DNA of 64,000 nt, from positions 1 through 64,000 of the forward strand of contig MEPO01000007.1 in NCBI GenBank assembly GCA_001769805.1. Reading direction: 5' to 3'. The stretch comes from Bdellovibrionales bacterium GWA1_52_35 (GTDB taxonomy: Bacteria > Bdellovibrionota > UBA1018). How positions within the stretch are numbered: position 1 is the first letter of the stretch; every line of letters begins with the position of its first letter. The translations under genes were made by a program, and so were the position numbers. A model generated the notes under the pieces. That model saw only the letters and a list, made by a program, of their open reading frames with translations, did not search any database and was not told the DNA's origin. This document shows positions 52,435 to 61,996 of the stretch, piece by piece.

Positions 52435-52751
52435 CTTACGAATAATCTGCTTAATCCAATTATGATTAAATTGACCATATTATACAAGTATTCATATTAT
52501 AACTTTTCTTATTTAATTACAGATAGTTACACATAAGTTTTGTCGCAACCATATCTCAATTATTTCCGCTTAGCCGTAGATCACCGCAACGTGTCAGCGC
52601 GGAAAATTCCAAGCCCGACAATAAGAGGAGCGTTGTTCCTGGAAACAGAAACTCGTCTTCAATGATTTCTGGCTGCTAAGTTGATTTCTGACGCTCCTTG
52701 AAAATAATGAGGTATTCACTGCTACCGTGTGCTAATCTCGCGGCGTATCAA
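52435..52751. other. Divergent intergenic region with A/T-rich half
   Basis: No gene is supported here. The left half (52435-52560) is A/T-rich and holds the candidate promoter of the lipoprotein gene; the right half is of ordinary composition and probably carries the helicase promoter, which I cannot place. Confidence 0.5.
52479..52501 (-). promoter_or_regulatory. Two TATAAT boxes upstream of the Ig-repeat lipoprotein
   Basis: Perfect TATAAT hexamers lie on the minus strand at 52479-52484 and 52496-52501. Either could be a -10 element; the first gives a leader of about 55 bases. No convincing -35 box is seen. Confidence 0.35.
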
Positions 52752-54017
52752 ATGAAAACCAATGAAATTTCGTCCCCTGTAGTGAACAGCCCTGAAGCAC
52801 CCCCGATTCCAACCAGCTGGAGCAGCCTTGGCCTCTCTCAAGAGGCACTCGCGTTAATTGAAAAGGCTGGTTACACCACCCCGACCGAAGTTCAGACACA
52901 AGCCATTCCCCATGCTTTAGCAGGAGAAGACCTGATCGCCTCCGCTCAGACTGGAACCGGCAAGACAGCGGGCTTTGTCCTCCCCATGATCGAAAAATTT
53001 GCAGGAAGAGAAGGTACTTATGGTCTCATTCTCTGCCCTACCCGTGAAATTGCCCAGCAAACCCAAGCCGTAATTGAAATTTTCGGCACTCCTCGTGGAG
53101 TAAGGTCGATCGTTCTTATCGGTGGCATCAATATGAGACGTGATGCTGAAGCCATTCAAAGCTATCCGCAGATCATCGTCGCAACGCCGGGCAGGCTCTG
53201 CGATCATTTGGATCGCGGCAATATCTGGCTCGATTTCATCAAAGTCGTTGTTTTGGATGAGGCGGATCGAATGCTCGACATGGGCTTCTCTGACCAGCTT
53301 TCCAGAATCATGCAGGATGTCCCGGAAGAGCGCCAAACCCTGCTGTTCTCGGCGACCATGTCCCCGACGGTCGAGCGCTTTGCACAACGCATTCTTTTCA
53401 AACCGGTTCGAGTCGCAATCGGACGGCCACTTTCAGCCGCTTCGACGGTTACGCAAAAGCTCTTTTGGATGAAAGAAGAATCCAAAAACCGCGAACTGCG
53501 CCGTTTACTGAAAGAGGAGCCCGGAAGCATAATCGTTTTCACGCGATCCAAAGACATGGCTTCGCGAGTCTGGCGCTCACTGCACAGCCGTTGTGTTTAC
53601 GATGCCACCTTCATCCATTCAGACCGTCCGCAAGATCAACGTGAACAGGCCCTGGCTGATTTCAAATCCGGCAAATTCCGGGTCCTGATTGCCACGGATG
53701 TCGCCGGTCGCGGCATTCATGTCGACAATGTCGCTCATGTCGTAAACTTTGATCTTCCGCTTGAGCCAGAGGATTACGTCCACCGGATCGGACGAACAGG
53801 GCGTGCCCTGGCCACCGGAAAAGCCACAAGCTTCGCTACCCCCCGCGATCGCCGCCTTCTGGCCGATATCGAGAAGCTTTTAGGCCACGCGATTCCCTCA
53901 GAAACGATTGACGTGAGCAGTGCGGATATGAACTCGTCGAGTTCCCGCGGCCCGTCCAGAGGCCCCTCACGACGACCCGGTGGAAATTCCAGAAACACTC
54001 GGGGCCCCCGCCGCTAG
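52752..54017 (+). CDS. DEAD-box RNA helicase
   Basis: About 421 residues. The helicase core has all main motifs: Q motif GYTTPTEVQTQAIPHAL, AQTGTGKT (motif I), PTREIAQQ, VLDEADRMLDMGF (DEAD), LFSATM (SAT), and HRIGRTGR (motif VI). The C-terminus is short and rich in Arg, Ser and Pro (SRGPSRGPSRRPGGNSRNTR), the tail type of RhlE-like enzymes. It remodels RNA in ribosome assembly or mRNA decay. Two starts are possible (52707 and 52752); the second gives a family-like N-terminus. The ABC-F gene follows by ten bases. Confidence 0.92.
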   Translation: MKTNEISSPVVNSPEAPPIPTSWSSLGLSQEALALIEKAGYTTPTEVQTQAIPHALAGEDLIASAQTGTGKTAGFVLPMIEKFAGREGTYGLILCPTREIAQQTQAVIEIFGTPRGVRSIVLIGGINMRRDAEAIQSYPQIIVATPGRLCDHLDRGNIWLDFIKVVVLDEADRMLDMGFSDQLSRIMQDVPEERQTLLFSATMSPTVERFAQRILFKPVRVAIGRPLSAASTVTQKLFWMKEESKNRELRRLLKEEPGSIIVFTRSKDMASRVWRSLHSRCVYDATFIHSDRPQDQREQALADFKSGKFRVLIATDVAGRGIHVDNVAHVVNFDLPLEPEDYVHRIGRTGRALATGKATSFATPRDRRLLADIEKLLGHAIPSETIDVSSADMNSSSSRGPSRGPSRRPGGNSRNTRGPRR

Positions 54018-54027
54018 CTCCAGATTT

Positions 54028-55662
54028 ATGATCCACCTCACTGATATTTCCAAACAATACGGAACCAGAGTCCTTTATTCCAACGGCAGCTTCCAGGTGC
54101 GCCCGGGAGACAAAATTGGGCTAGTCGGCCCCAATGGTGCGGGCAAAACCACGATCTTCCGCGTGATCATGCGCCAGGAAGGAGTCGACGGCGGAACAGT
54201 CAATATCGCGGATCGTCTTGTGATCGGCTATTTTTCGCAAGAAGTGGGCGACATGCGCGGGCGCTCCGCCCTGGAAGAAGTCAAAGCCGGAGCTGGAAAA
54301 ATTTCCGCTCTCGCCGAGCGCATTGACAAGATGGAGCAGCGGCTTCAAAGCTCAGCAGAAGATCCGATGTCTGATGACGAAATGACTGCGCTGCTCGAAC
54401 GCTATGGCGAAGCCCAGCTCGAATTCGAGCAGCGCGGGGGTTATGACCTGGATTCCCGCGCCAAAGAAATCCTGACCGGTCTCGGCATTCATCCTGAAGA
54501 GCACGACAACCCCGTCGAAACCTTCAGCGGTGGCTGGAAAATGCGTATTGAGCTCGCAAAAATTCTCGCACTCAATCCCGACGTCCTGCTGATGGACGAG
54601 CCCACCAACCATCTCGACCTCGAGTCGATTGTCTGGCTTGAAGAGTGGCTCGTGAAATTCAAAGGCTCGCTCGTCATGACAAGCCATGATCGCGATTTCA
54701 TGAACCGCATTGTTTCGCGAATCGTGGAAGTCGCAAATAAAGCGATCACAACGTACAGCGGAAACTACGATTTCTACCTGCGAGAGCGCGAAATTCGCCG
54801 GGACCAGTTGCTGGCCTCCCACCAGAAGCAACAGGACATGCTCGCCAAGGAAGAGGAATTCATCTCCCGGTTTGCCGCACGAGCCTCTCATGCAGCACAG
54901 GTTCAGTCGCGCGTAAAAAAACTCGAGAAAATCGATCGCATCGAAATCCCCGCCGATGAGAGAACCATTCGTTTCGAATTCCCATTGCCCCCCCGGAGTG
55001 GCAATGACGTCGTTAAGATGGAACAGCTCGGAAAAGCCTGGCCGCTCGACAATGGCAAGACCAAACCCGTTTTCAGCGGCGTGAGCGGCGTGGTCCGGCG
55101 CCTGGACCGGATTGCGGTCGTCGGCGTGAACGGCGCTGGAAAATCCACCCTGCTCAAAGCGATCTGCGGGATGACCGACGCCACGACCGGCGCGGTTTCA
55201 CTCGGCGCCAGCGTGTATTTGGGTTATTTCAGCCAGCATTCGCTGGAAGTCCTGAGTGCGGACAAAACGATTTACGACGAGATCCACGACCGCATTCCCG
55301 ATGCCACTATCGGTTACGTCCGCAATCTGCTTGGGGCTTTCGCCTTCAGTGGTGATGATGTTTACAAAAAAAACGGAGTTCTTTCCGGCGGCGAAAAAAG
55401 TCGCGTTGTTCTGGCAACCATACTTGCACGCCCGGTGAATTTCCTGGTGCTCGACGAACCGACCAATCATCTGGACATCCGCTCACGAGAAGTCCTGCTG
55501 GATGCTGTCAAAAATTTCGATGGAACTGTCATGGTCGTCAGCCATGACCGGCACTTTTTGCGCTCCGTTGCCAACCGGGTCTTCGAAGTTGATCATGGTG
55601 CGCTTCGTGTTTACGAAGGCAGCTACGAGTATTATCTCTCGCAAAAGGACAAAAGTCGCTGA
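54028..55662 (+). CDS. ABC-F family ATPase
   Basis: About 544 residues with two ABC domains and no membrane part. Domain 1 has GPNGAGKTT, ETFSGGWKMRIELAK and LMDEPTNHLDLES; domain 2 has GVNGAGKSTL, LSGGEKSRVVLA and VLDEPTNHLDIRS. An interdomain helical linker with many Arg and Lys residues lies at about 245-310. ABC-F proteins act on the ribosome E site in translation control or antibiotic protection. A longer frame upstream to 53980 overlaps the helicase gene, so I use the ATG at 54028. Confidence 0.95.
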   Translation: MIHLTDISKQYGTRVLYSNGSFQVRPGDKIGLVGPNGAGKTTIFRVIMRQEGVDGGTVNIADRLVIGYFSQEVGDMRGRSALEEVKAGAGKISALAERIDKMEQRLQSSAEDPMSDDEMTALLERYGEAQLEFEQRGGYDLDSRAKEILTGLGIHPEEHDNPVETFSGGWKMRIELAKILALNPDVLLMDEPTNHLDLESIVWLEEWLVKFKGSLVMTSHDRDFMNRIVSRIVEVANKAITTYSGNYDFYLREREIRRDQLLASHQKQQDMLAKEEEFISRFAARASHAAQVQSRVKKLEKIDRIEIPADERTIRFEFPLPPRSGNDVVKMEQLGKAWPLDNGKTKPVFSGVSGVVRRLDRIAVVGVNGAGKSTLLKAICGMTDATTGAVSLGASVYLGYFSQHSLEVLSADKTIYDEIHDRIPDATIGYVRNLLGAFAFSGDDVYKKNGVLSGGEKSRVVLATILARPVNFLVLDEPTNHLDIRSREVLLDAVKNFDGTVMVVSHDRHFLRSVANRVFEVDHGALRVYEGSYEYYLSQKDKSR

Positions 55663-55667
55663 TCAGC

Positions 55668-56582
55668 TCAAGCCTGTGAATAGCCGGCCGACAACACGGC
55701 GCGAACGCCGGGTCTGCGAAGCTCACGGACAGTTCCCGTTATAATTTCGAAATTGTCAGGGTTGCCGAAAATTGAATCCAGAAGCTGGCTGTGCAGATCA
55801 TGCCCCGCCTTGTGCAGGCGAACGAATCCCTGAATTCCGATTCCTGCCAACATAAAATCGCCGAGAGCATCCAGCACTTTATGGCGGGCGAACTCGGTCT
55901 TGTACCTCAATCCGTCGGGATTGAGTACGGATTTTTCATCCAGAACAATAGCATTCTCGAGCGACCCGCCACGGGCCAGTCCCATTTTTTTGAGCGCTTC
56001 GACATCTTTCAAAAACCCAAAGGTCCGGGCATTCGCCATTTCTGAATAATCGGTTTTCCCATCCTGATACCGGAATTCCTGATAACCGATTGCCGGATGT
56101 TTCCATTCGATGGACCCCAGGATTTCAAGTCTGGAAGAAGGCTCCGCAACAGCCCACTTTTCGCCGGAATAAACTTCGACTCTTCTTCGCAAGGCAATGA
56201 GCGTCCGCGGCTGCTCCTGTGCCTCGACGCCTACGGCAAGAATAGCCTCGCAGTACGGGCCCGCACTGCCATCTAGAATCGGAATCTCTGGCCCATTGAC
56301 TTCAATCGTGGCGTTATCCACGCCCATCATGAAAAGTGCTGCCAAAAGATGTTCGACCGTGCTGATTTTCACCTGACCCCGGCCGAGCGTAGTTGCCATT
56401 TGCGTATTCACGATGCTTTTGTAATGGGCTACAACATGAGGATGACCCGGAAGATCGGTCCGGGTAAACGTAACTCCATGATGAGGCATGGCTGGCCGGA
56501 TCGTCACTTGGACAGGAGCACCTGAATGCAGTCCGACGCCATTGAGTGTAATCGATTGTTTAAGTGTCTGTTGAAACGCCAT
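55668..56582 (-). CDS. lpxC: UDP-3-O-acyl-N-acetylglucosamine deacetylase
   Basis: A 304-residue zinc enzyme committing UDP-acyl-GlcNAc to lipid A. Zinc ligands are visible: His in STVEHLLAALF (about 78), and His and Asp in FARHKVLDALGDF (about 237-242). The catalytic His lies in HKAGHDLHSQ. CGAGGAATTC precedes the ATG at 56582, which sets the start. It ends 5 bases from the ABC-F stop (convergent). Presence of LpxC marks the organism as a lipid A-making diderm. Confidence 0.97.
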   Translation of the reverse strand: MAFQQTLKQSITLNGVGLHSGAPVQVTIRPAMPHHGVTFTRTDLPGHPHVVAHYKSIVNTQMATTLGRGQVKISTVEHLLAALFMMGVDNATIEVNGPEIPILDGSAGPYCEAILAVGVEAQEQPRTLIALRRRVEVYSGEKWAVAEPSSRLEILGSIEWKHPAIGYQEFRYQDGKTDYSEMANARTFGFLKDVEALKKMGLARGGSLENAIVLDEKSVLNPDGLRYKTEFARHKVLDALGDFMLAGIGIQGFVRLHKAGHDLHSQLLDSIFGNPDNFEIITGTVRELRRPGVRAVLSAGYSQA

Positions 56583-56819
56583 GAATTCCTCGTTCGGTGA
56601 AACTGAACACAGCAAAGTACATGCCTAATCCGGGCCCGAAAAAGGAATACCAGGCGCAAATCTGCAATCTATAAAAATTCAGTTATTTCAGATATTAATA
56701 CTAAAACAGGCACAGACTGCGCGGAACAGCCCCAGGCTTCTTTCAAGAAGGTGTGTCTTTTTCTCCACACCGTTTTTTGCCAGACTGTGATTTTAAGTCC
56801 ACACTCAGAGGCGCAAATT
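56583..56819. other. lpxC-ruvB spacer with one hairpin
   Basis: No gene is supported. A 6-bp stem (GGTGTG at 56750-56755 with CACACC at 56766-56771) followed by G and six T's lies at 56750-56778. It would be a terminator on the plus strand, but both flanking genes are read on the minus strand. An antisense transcript or a decayed element may explain it. Confidence 0.45.
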
Positions 56820-57899
56820 CTAAAATAATATCTCCTGACCCGCACCCGATGGACCGGTATTTCTGTCCTGCCAGGGGCGACCCAGGTGCTCATAAGCAAT
56901 CCGGGTAGCCATTCGGCCGCGCGCTGTTCGCTGAAGAAAGCCCTCCTGGATCAGATATGGCTCATAAACATCCTCGAGCGTATCTCTCTCTTCACCTAGA
57001 GCAGATGCAAGGCTTTCGATACCGACAGGTCCGCCGTCAAATTTATCCACGATTGTCAGCAACAGCTTCCGGTCCATGGGGTCCAGACCCCGTTGATCCA
57101 CCTCAAAAAGTGCCAATGCCGCTTCAGCCATTTTGCGATCAACCTTGGCGACCTGTCCTGCCGGCGCCTTGCCCCTGACTTGGGCAAAATCGCGTACGCG
57201 TTTCAGCAGCCGATTTGCGATTCTGGGGGTGCCACGCGACCTCTTCGCAATCTCATTCGCACCAGAAGGGTCGATCTCGATATTCAGAAGCTTTGCGGAA
57301 CGATGAACAATGCGCTCAAGCTCTTCGGCTGGATAAAAATCCAGGCGCAGCTGAACTCCAAAACGATCCCGCAGCGGACTGGAAAGCAGTCCGGTCCGGG
57401 TTGTCGCCCCGACGAGAGTAAAGCGCGGCAAATCAATGCGCAGCGTGCGCGCAGCAGGCCCCTGCCCGATAATGAGATCGAGCTTGAAATCCTCCATGGC
57501 GCCATAGAGCACTTCTTCAATGGTCTTCTGCAGGCGATGGATTTCGTCAATAAACAGAACGTCCCGGGGCTGCAAATTACTCAGAATAGCGGCGAGATCG
57601 CCTTTTTTCTCAACATTGGGACCAGTCACCGAATGGATCTGGGTACCCATCTCGTGGGCGATGATATGGGCCAGAGTCGTTTTACCGAGGCCGGGGGGCC
57701 CCGCCAGCAGCACATGATCCAGCGAATCTCCGCGTTGTTTGGCTGCCTCCATGAAAAGGGAAAGGTTCTCTTTGATCTTTTTCTGACCGATGTATTCTTC
57801 CAGAAAAGACGGGCGCAGGCTCTTTTCCATTCCCTGCTCAGTGAGACCCTCGTCAGGACTGAGAATCCGGTCTTTCGGTGGATTTGCGCTATCAATCAT
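56820..57899 (-). CDS. ruvB: RuvB Holliday-junction helicase
   Basis: A 359-residue AAA+ motor of the RuvAB branch-migration complex. The Walker [10 protein letters not shown] (about 65-73), Walker [10 protein letters not shown], sensor [20 protein letters not shown] and a winged-helix C-terminus are present. Its start overlaps the ruvA stop by four bases, so the two are translationally coupled, giving the order ruvC-ruvA-ruvB. Confidence 0.98.
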   Translation of the reverse strand: MIDSANPPKDRILSPDEGLTEQGMEKSLRPSFLEEYIGQKKIKENLSLFMEAAKQRGDSLDHVLLAGPPGLGKTTLAHIIAHEMGTQIHSVTGPNVEKKGDLAAILSNLQPRDVLFIDEIHRLQKTIEEVLYGAMEDFKLDLIIGQGPAARTLRIDLPRFTLVGATTRTGLLSSPLRDRFGVQLRLDFYPAEELERIVHRSAKLLNIEIDPSGANEIAKRSRGTPRIANRLLKRVRDFAQVRGKAPAGQVAKVDRKMAEAALALFEVDQRGLDPMDRKLLLTIVDKFDGGPVGIESLASALGEERDTLEDVYEPYLIQEGFLQRTARGRMATRIAYEHLGRPWQDRNTGPSGAGQEILF

Positions 57900-58582
57900 T
57901 TTACCGCCCCGCTTAATTCCCTCAGTGCGAGGCGAATCAAAGATTCTACATTTTCGATCCGATTCTCTGAATCAGACGCGATCCGGTTGAGGAGCATGGA
58001 AATCTCCGAATCGCGGTAACCCAGACCCAGGAGTGCCGCTCTGGCATCCCTCACGATGAAATTTTTGCCCGCCTGCCCTGTGGCCCCGGAACCCAGACCT
58101 GCATTTCGTTGCGAAGAAGCCGTACCGCCACCGCGGTTCAAAGCGCTTAGCGTTCCGTTTTCCATTTTCCTCCGCAAAGGGTCAGCAAGCTCCAGCACAA
58201 CACGCTCTGCTGTCTTCTTCCCCACCCCAGGAAGAGAGGTGAGAAACCCTTTATCATCGCTGGTAATTGCCTCGATGAGCTGCAGGGGCTCCGCCCCGGC
58301 CAGAATGCTCATGGCGCCCTTGGGTCCTATGCCGGTGACGCTGAGCAAAGTCATGTAGAGTTCTTTTTCTGAAGGAGAAAGGAAACCATACAGATCGAGC
58401 GAGTCCTCACGAACATGCGTGTAGATAAAGAGCTCAACAGATTGGGCCCGCTGAAAGCCGCCATAAGCTGCCGATTGCGGAACAGAAACAGAATAGCCGA
58501 CTGCGGAGTCTTCCCCCCCCACTCCGACCAGCATTTTGCCATCCGCATGGTCCAGAATCTTGCCTTTTAAATATCCAATCAT
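57896..58582 (-). CDS. ruvA: RuvA Holliday-junction DNA-binding protein
   Basis: A 228-residue tetrameric protein that holds the four-way junction. An OB-fold start ([20 protein letters not shown]), the two HhH motifs ([35 protein letters not shown]) and a C-terminal RuvB-contact helix ([20 protein letters not shown]) are seen. A Gly/Ala/Ser-rich linker, about 25 residues longer than usual ([20 protein letters not shown]), precedes the last domain. Confidence 0.97.
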   Translation of the reverse strand: MIGYLKGKILDHADGKMLVGVGGEDSAVGYSVSVPQSAAYGGFQRAQSVELFIYTHVREDSLDLYGFLSPSEKELYMTLLSVTGIGPKGAMSILAGAEPLQLIEAITSDDKGFLTSLPGVGKKTAERVVLELADPLRRKMENGTLSALNRGGGTASSQRNAGLGSGATGQAGKNFIVRDARAALLGLGYRDSEISMLLNRIASDSENRIENVESLIRLALRELSGAVK

Positions 58583-59205
58583 CGCAACGTGACCCTCTTA
58601 CGTCCCACCACCTGTTCCGTGGTGATTCCCAAAGATTCCGCAAGAGAGAGCTTCTTTTTCGAACGCCCTTCGGATGCGGACTGGAGTGCTTTAGCGTAAT
58701 CCGAGCTGGCATTTGCCAGCGGTGCTCTCATCTTATGTGCGTGGCAGATCGCAAGAGCCACGGCGTCCGAAGCGTCGCTCGTTGCGAATTCCTGCGTTCC
58801 GATCATGTACTGAAGCATCTTCGCAACCTGGTCCTTGTCCGCCTGCCCATGGCCCACGACAGCCAGCTTCACCTCTGTCGGACTGTATTCGGCAATCTTC
58901 ACCTGATGAATCATCCCGGTGAGAATGACGGCGCCACGAGCTTGTCCCAGTTTCAAAGCCGAAACCGCATTCTTCGCAAAGAAGACCTTTTCAACAGCCA
59001 TCACCTGAGGCCGGAACTCCTGAATGATTCTGGTGAGTCCCTCATAAATAGAGAGGAGCCGCTCCTCGAGCGGGACTGTTGCTTTCCCGCTCGTGTTTGC
59101 AAGCCGAAGCGTTCCATGGGTTACAAGCGAAGCCCGGTTCTTGTCCCAATCAATACAACCGTAACCCGTTAACCGGGAACCTGGGTCAATACCCAAAATG
59201 CGCAT
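58579..59205 (-). CDS. ruvC: RuvC Holliday-junction resolvase
   Basis: A 208-residue RNase H-fold nuclease that cleaves Holliday junctions. The four acidic catalytic residues are in GIDPGSRLTGYG (Asp), MAVEKVFFAKN (Glu) and TSDASDAVALAICHA (two Asp). The C-terminal 40 residues are an extra basic tail (GRSKKKLSLAESLGITTEQV). It overlaps ruvA by four bases, so the three ruv genes form one unit. Confidence 0.97.
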   Translation of the reverse strand: MRILGIDPGSRLTGYGCIDWDKNRASLVTHGTLRLANTSGKATVPLEERLLSIYEGLTRIIQEFRPQVMAVEKVFFAKNAVSALKLGQARGAVILTGMIHQVKIAEYSPTEVKLAVVGHGQADKDQVAKMLQYMIGTQEFATSDASDAVALAICHAHKMRAPLANASSDYAKALQSASEGRSKKKLSLAESLGITTEQVVGRKRVTLR

Positions 59206-59253
59206 GATCGGATTCTAGTCCGATGCGCCTTTTGCAGTCGAGCGAAAACGCTC

Positions 59254-60516
59254 TCAGGCTACCGTATGACCGAAGTGCGTCTCCGCGAGAATCGCGAGCT
59301 GCTCCTCACGTTCCTTGTTACCGATGATTTCAAACTCCCTACCGAGTTTATCGAGCACATCGAGCACGTAATCCAGATCTTCGTCCGTATGCGAAGCCAT
59401 GTAACTCGTGCGAATCAAGGCACAGCCCTCAGGAACTGCTGGACGAACGACCGGGGTGGCGAAGACGCCCATTTCGTAGAGCTTCTGAGTAAAGGAAAAC
59501 GCCAGGAAATCATCCCCTACCAGAAGAGGAATAATCGGCGTCTGGCTGTCGAGCGTATTGTAGCCGAGACTCTTCAGGCCCTTGCTCATTTTACGCGCAT
59601 TGCGCCAGAGGTTCTCAAGATGTTCCGGCTCCTCTTCGACGACATTGATGCACTCAAGCACCGTCGCTGCAGCAGCAGGCGGCATTGCCGCGCTGAACAT
59701 GAATGGACGGGCCTTGTGTTTGATGTAGTGGACCACATCTGCCGAACCGGCGATGAAACCACCGATAGAAGCAAACGATTTGGAGAATGTACCCATCACG
59801 ATATCAACGCTCTGGGAGAGTTTGAAATGAGTTTCGGTCCCCTGGCCTTTTGGACCCAGAACACCGAGTGAGTGCGCATCATCAACATAGATGCGACAGT
59901 TGTATTTGCGTGCGATTTCGATTGCCTGCGGCAGATGGAAAATATCTCCGGACATCGAGAATACTCCGTCCGCAACCAGGAGCGCTCCCTCATACTTGTG
60001 ACGGGTATGTGCCATCACGCGTTCAAGGTCTTCCATGTTGTTGTGTTTGAATTTTACCGTATCTCCGATTGAAACGCGGGTACCTTCGATAATCGAGGCA
60101 TGATTTTCGCGATCGCTGTAAATTACATCATTCCGACCGATCAACGACGAAATCGCACCTTGATTCGACAGAAATCCAGTACTGAAAACCAGACATGCTT
60201 CTTTGCCAAGAAAATGGGACAAGCGCTCTTCAAGCTGTTCATGAAGTACGAGATTTCCATTCAAAAATCTGGAACCTGTGCAGCCGGTGCCCAGAGTATC
60301 AATGGCTTTTTTTGCTGCAGCCTGAACGCGAGGATGATGAGTCAGCCCGAGATAGTTATTGGAGCCAATCATCACCCGTTTTTTGCCATGGGTAACCACA
60401 CTTGAACCTGAACTTGCCTCAATAGGTCGGAAGAAGGGATAAACACCTGCTGCCTGCACACGCTTGGCATCATCAAAAGCCAAACATTTGTCGAATAGAT
60501 CCGTCGTACTATTCAT
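59254..60516 (-). CDS. Serine palmitoyltransferase-like aminotransferase
   Basis: A 420-residue alpha-oxoamine synthase (fold type I PLP). The Lys-containing motif is GTFSKSFASIGGFIAGS (about 245-260), with Asp/His of YVDDAHSLGVLG. The Ser-Lys-Ser-Phe-Ala-Ser form is that of bacterial serine palmitoyltransferase; 2-amino-3-ketobutyrate CoA ligase and BioF carry a Gly-Lys-Ala form. The likely reaction is condensation of serine with an acyl-CoA, the first step of sphingolipid synthesis. Sphingolipids are reported in Bdellovibrio-type bacteria. GAGG lies nine bases before the ATG at 60516. No other sphingolipid gene is in the window. Confidence 0.75.
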   Translation of the reverse strand: MNSTTDLFDKCLAFDDAKRVQAAGVYPFFRPIEASSGSSVVTHGKKRVMIGSNNYLGLTHHPRVQAAAKKAIDTLGTGCTGSRFLNGNLVLHEQLEERLSHFLGKEACLVFSTGFLSNQGAISSLIGRNDVIYSDRENHASIIEGTRVSIGDTVKFKHNNMEDLERVMAHTRHKYEGALLVADGVFSMSGDIFHLPQAIEIARKYNCRIYVDDAHSLGVLGPKGQGTETHFKLSQSVDIVMGTFSKSFASIGGFIAGSADVVHYIKHKARPFMFSAAMPPAAAATVLECINVVEEEPEHLENLWRNARKMSKGLKSLGYNTLDSQTPIIPLLVGDDFLAFSFTQKLYEMGVFATPVVRPAVPEGCALIRTSYMASHTDEDLDYVLDVLDKLGREFEIIGNKEREEQLAILAETHFGHTVA

Positions 60517-60749
60517 GAACTCAAACCTCAGTAAGCATGCCGCTCCGCACTCGGCCGGCAGCAGCGCGTTATTCACATTGAAAGTTCAAACAGCTAACAC
60601 CACGAAAAGGTTATGTCAATCAATGGCTTAATAGATTCATACAGTTGAAATAACAAATTAAAACCTTTTTGCTCAAGTTATTTTCAAAAGAAGCCGATAA
60701 GAACATTGAATCAATATGTGTCTCCTTTCTCTGGGCGCGGAGAAGGGAG

Positions 60750-61226
60750 ATGACTATCAATATCGGCAGGAAGTCAGGCGGACCCTTGTTACATCGAATT
60801 TCAACAGCCCTGGAAGAACTTGTTTCTCCGGTCTCCGGAAGAAGCTTGTCCGTTCATTCGGCCTCAAAGGCATCTCACGATTTTAAACGTGAATCCTTTC
60901 CACATCTCGACCGCAAGCCACCCGAAAAAGAGCGGAACCCAGAACAGCAGAACCACAAACCCCCATCCAATGTGATTCCGTTTCTCAAGTTGGAACCCAA
61001 GCCCCAGCAGACCGGCACTGAGACATCCTCGATCCAAAGCCCTGCTTCCCCGCCTCTTCCGCAGGGAGTCGCGCAGACCTTGCTCGAACTCCTCAATATG
61101 TTTCAAGAGCAAAAAAATTCATTGATGCGCTGGCTTGGATCCCGCAGCTATTCAAAAGCTTCTCAGCTGCAGAAGAGAACTTCTCAAATCCGAAGTGGCA
61201 GCATACTGGACCGCAAAGCCGAGTAA
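60750..61226 (+). CDS. Hypothetical basic protein
   Basis: About 158 residues, high in Lys, Arg, Ser and Pro. The middle (residues 45-115) is low in predicted structure and includes PHLDRKPPEKERNPEQQNHK; the C-terminal part is helical (LLELLNMFQEQKNSLMRWLG). GGGAG precedes the ATG at 60750, though it is close. No family is recognised. It ends seven bases from the stop of the convergent response regulator gene. Confidence 0.45.
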   Translation: MTINIGRKSGGPLLHRISTALEELVSPVSGRSLSVHSASKASHDFKRESFPHLDRKPPEKERNPEQQNHKPPSNVIPFLKLEPKPQQTGTETSSIQSPASPPLPQGVAQTLLELLNMFQEQKNSLMRWLGSRSYSKASQLQKRTSQIRSGSILDRKAE

Positions 61227-61233
61227 CCCTGGA

Positions 61234-61911
61234 TCAGACGCTCTGTTTCAGGACGTATCCGGCACCGTAAATGGTTTCGAGGGGACAATCAAAACCCCGG
61301 ATCTTCTTGCGAAGATTTGCGACGTGAGTGTCAACCGTACGATTGGTGACGACAGCATCTGGCCAGAGATCGCCCAGAAGCTTCTTTCTTTCGATCACCT
61401 CGTTCGGGCGCTCCATGAAATAGCGGAGGATCTCGAATTCAATGCGGGTGAGATGAACTTCAGCCTCAGCAACCCAGACCTGAAATGATTTTGGGGCGAG
61501 CTTCAGATTGCCCATCTGAATTTCGCTCTCTACTTTTTTTTCAAGTTCATTTCGACGCAAACGCGCGTTGATCCGCGCAATCAGTTCACGTGACTGGAAA
61601 GGCTTCCCAATGTAATCGTCAGCTCCAATATCGAGTCCTTTAATGCGACTGTCGATCCCCGTAACGGTGGTCAGCATGATCAAGGGAATATTCCGGGTAC
61701 CCGGTTGTTCGCGGATGCGCTTGCAGACTTCAAAGCCGTCCATCTCGGGCATATTCACGTCGAGCAGAATCAAATCGGGCTGTTCGCGGACAGCCATTTG
61801 GATTCCCTCTTTACCATTGCTTGCCTGAATGGACTGGAAATGAGGCTGCAACATGTGAGTCAACAACCCCAGGTTTTCTTTGTCGTCGTCAATGAGAAGA
61901 ATTTTTTTCAT
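61234..61911 (-). CDS. OmpR/PhoB-family response regulator
   Basis: About 225 residues. The receiver (1-120) has the acidic pair (IDDDKE), phosphoacceptor Asp in LILLDVNMPEMDGFE, Thr (MLTTVTG) and Lys (YIGKPFQ). The winged-helix DNA-binding domain (130-222) has the family ends VHLTRIEFEILRYFMERPNE and VDTHVANLRKKIRG, then GAGYVL. It should bind direct repeats in promoters after phosphorylation. No histidine kinase lies beside it. The ATG at 61911 (MKKILLIDDD) is the family start; an upstream frame extension is not needed. Confidence 0.93.
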   Translation of the reverse strand: MKKILLIDDDKENLGLLTHMLQPHFQSIQASNGKEGIQMAVREQPDLILLDVNMPEMDGFEVCKRIREQPGTRNIPLIMLTTVTGIDSRIKGLDIGADDYIGKPFQSRELIARINARLRRNELEKKVESEIQMGNLKLAPKSFQVWVAEAEVHLTRIEFEILRYFMERPNEVIERKKLLGDLWPDAVVTNRTVDTHVANLRKKIRGFDCPLETIYGAGYVLKQSV

Positions 61912-61996
61912 GATGTATTTAACCCAACCGTAATATATGGCATGTCGCGCCGTAAGAATGTTAAGACAGTGCAAAGTGTCAAATCCAGTGAAATAA

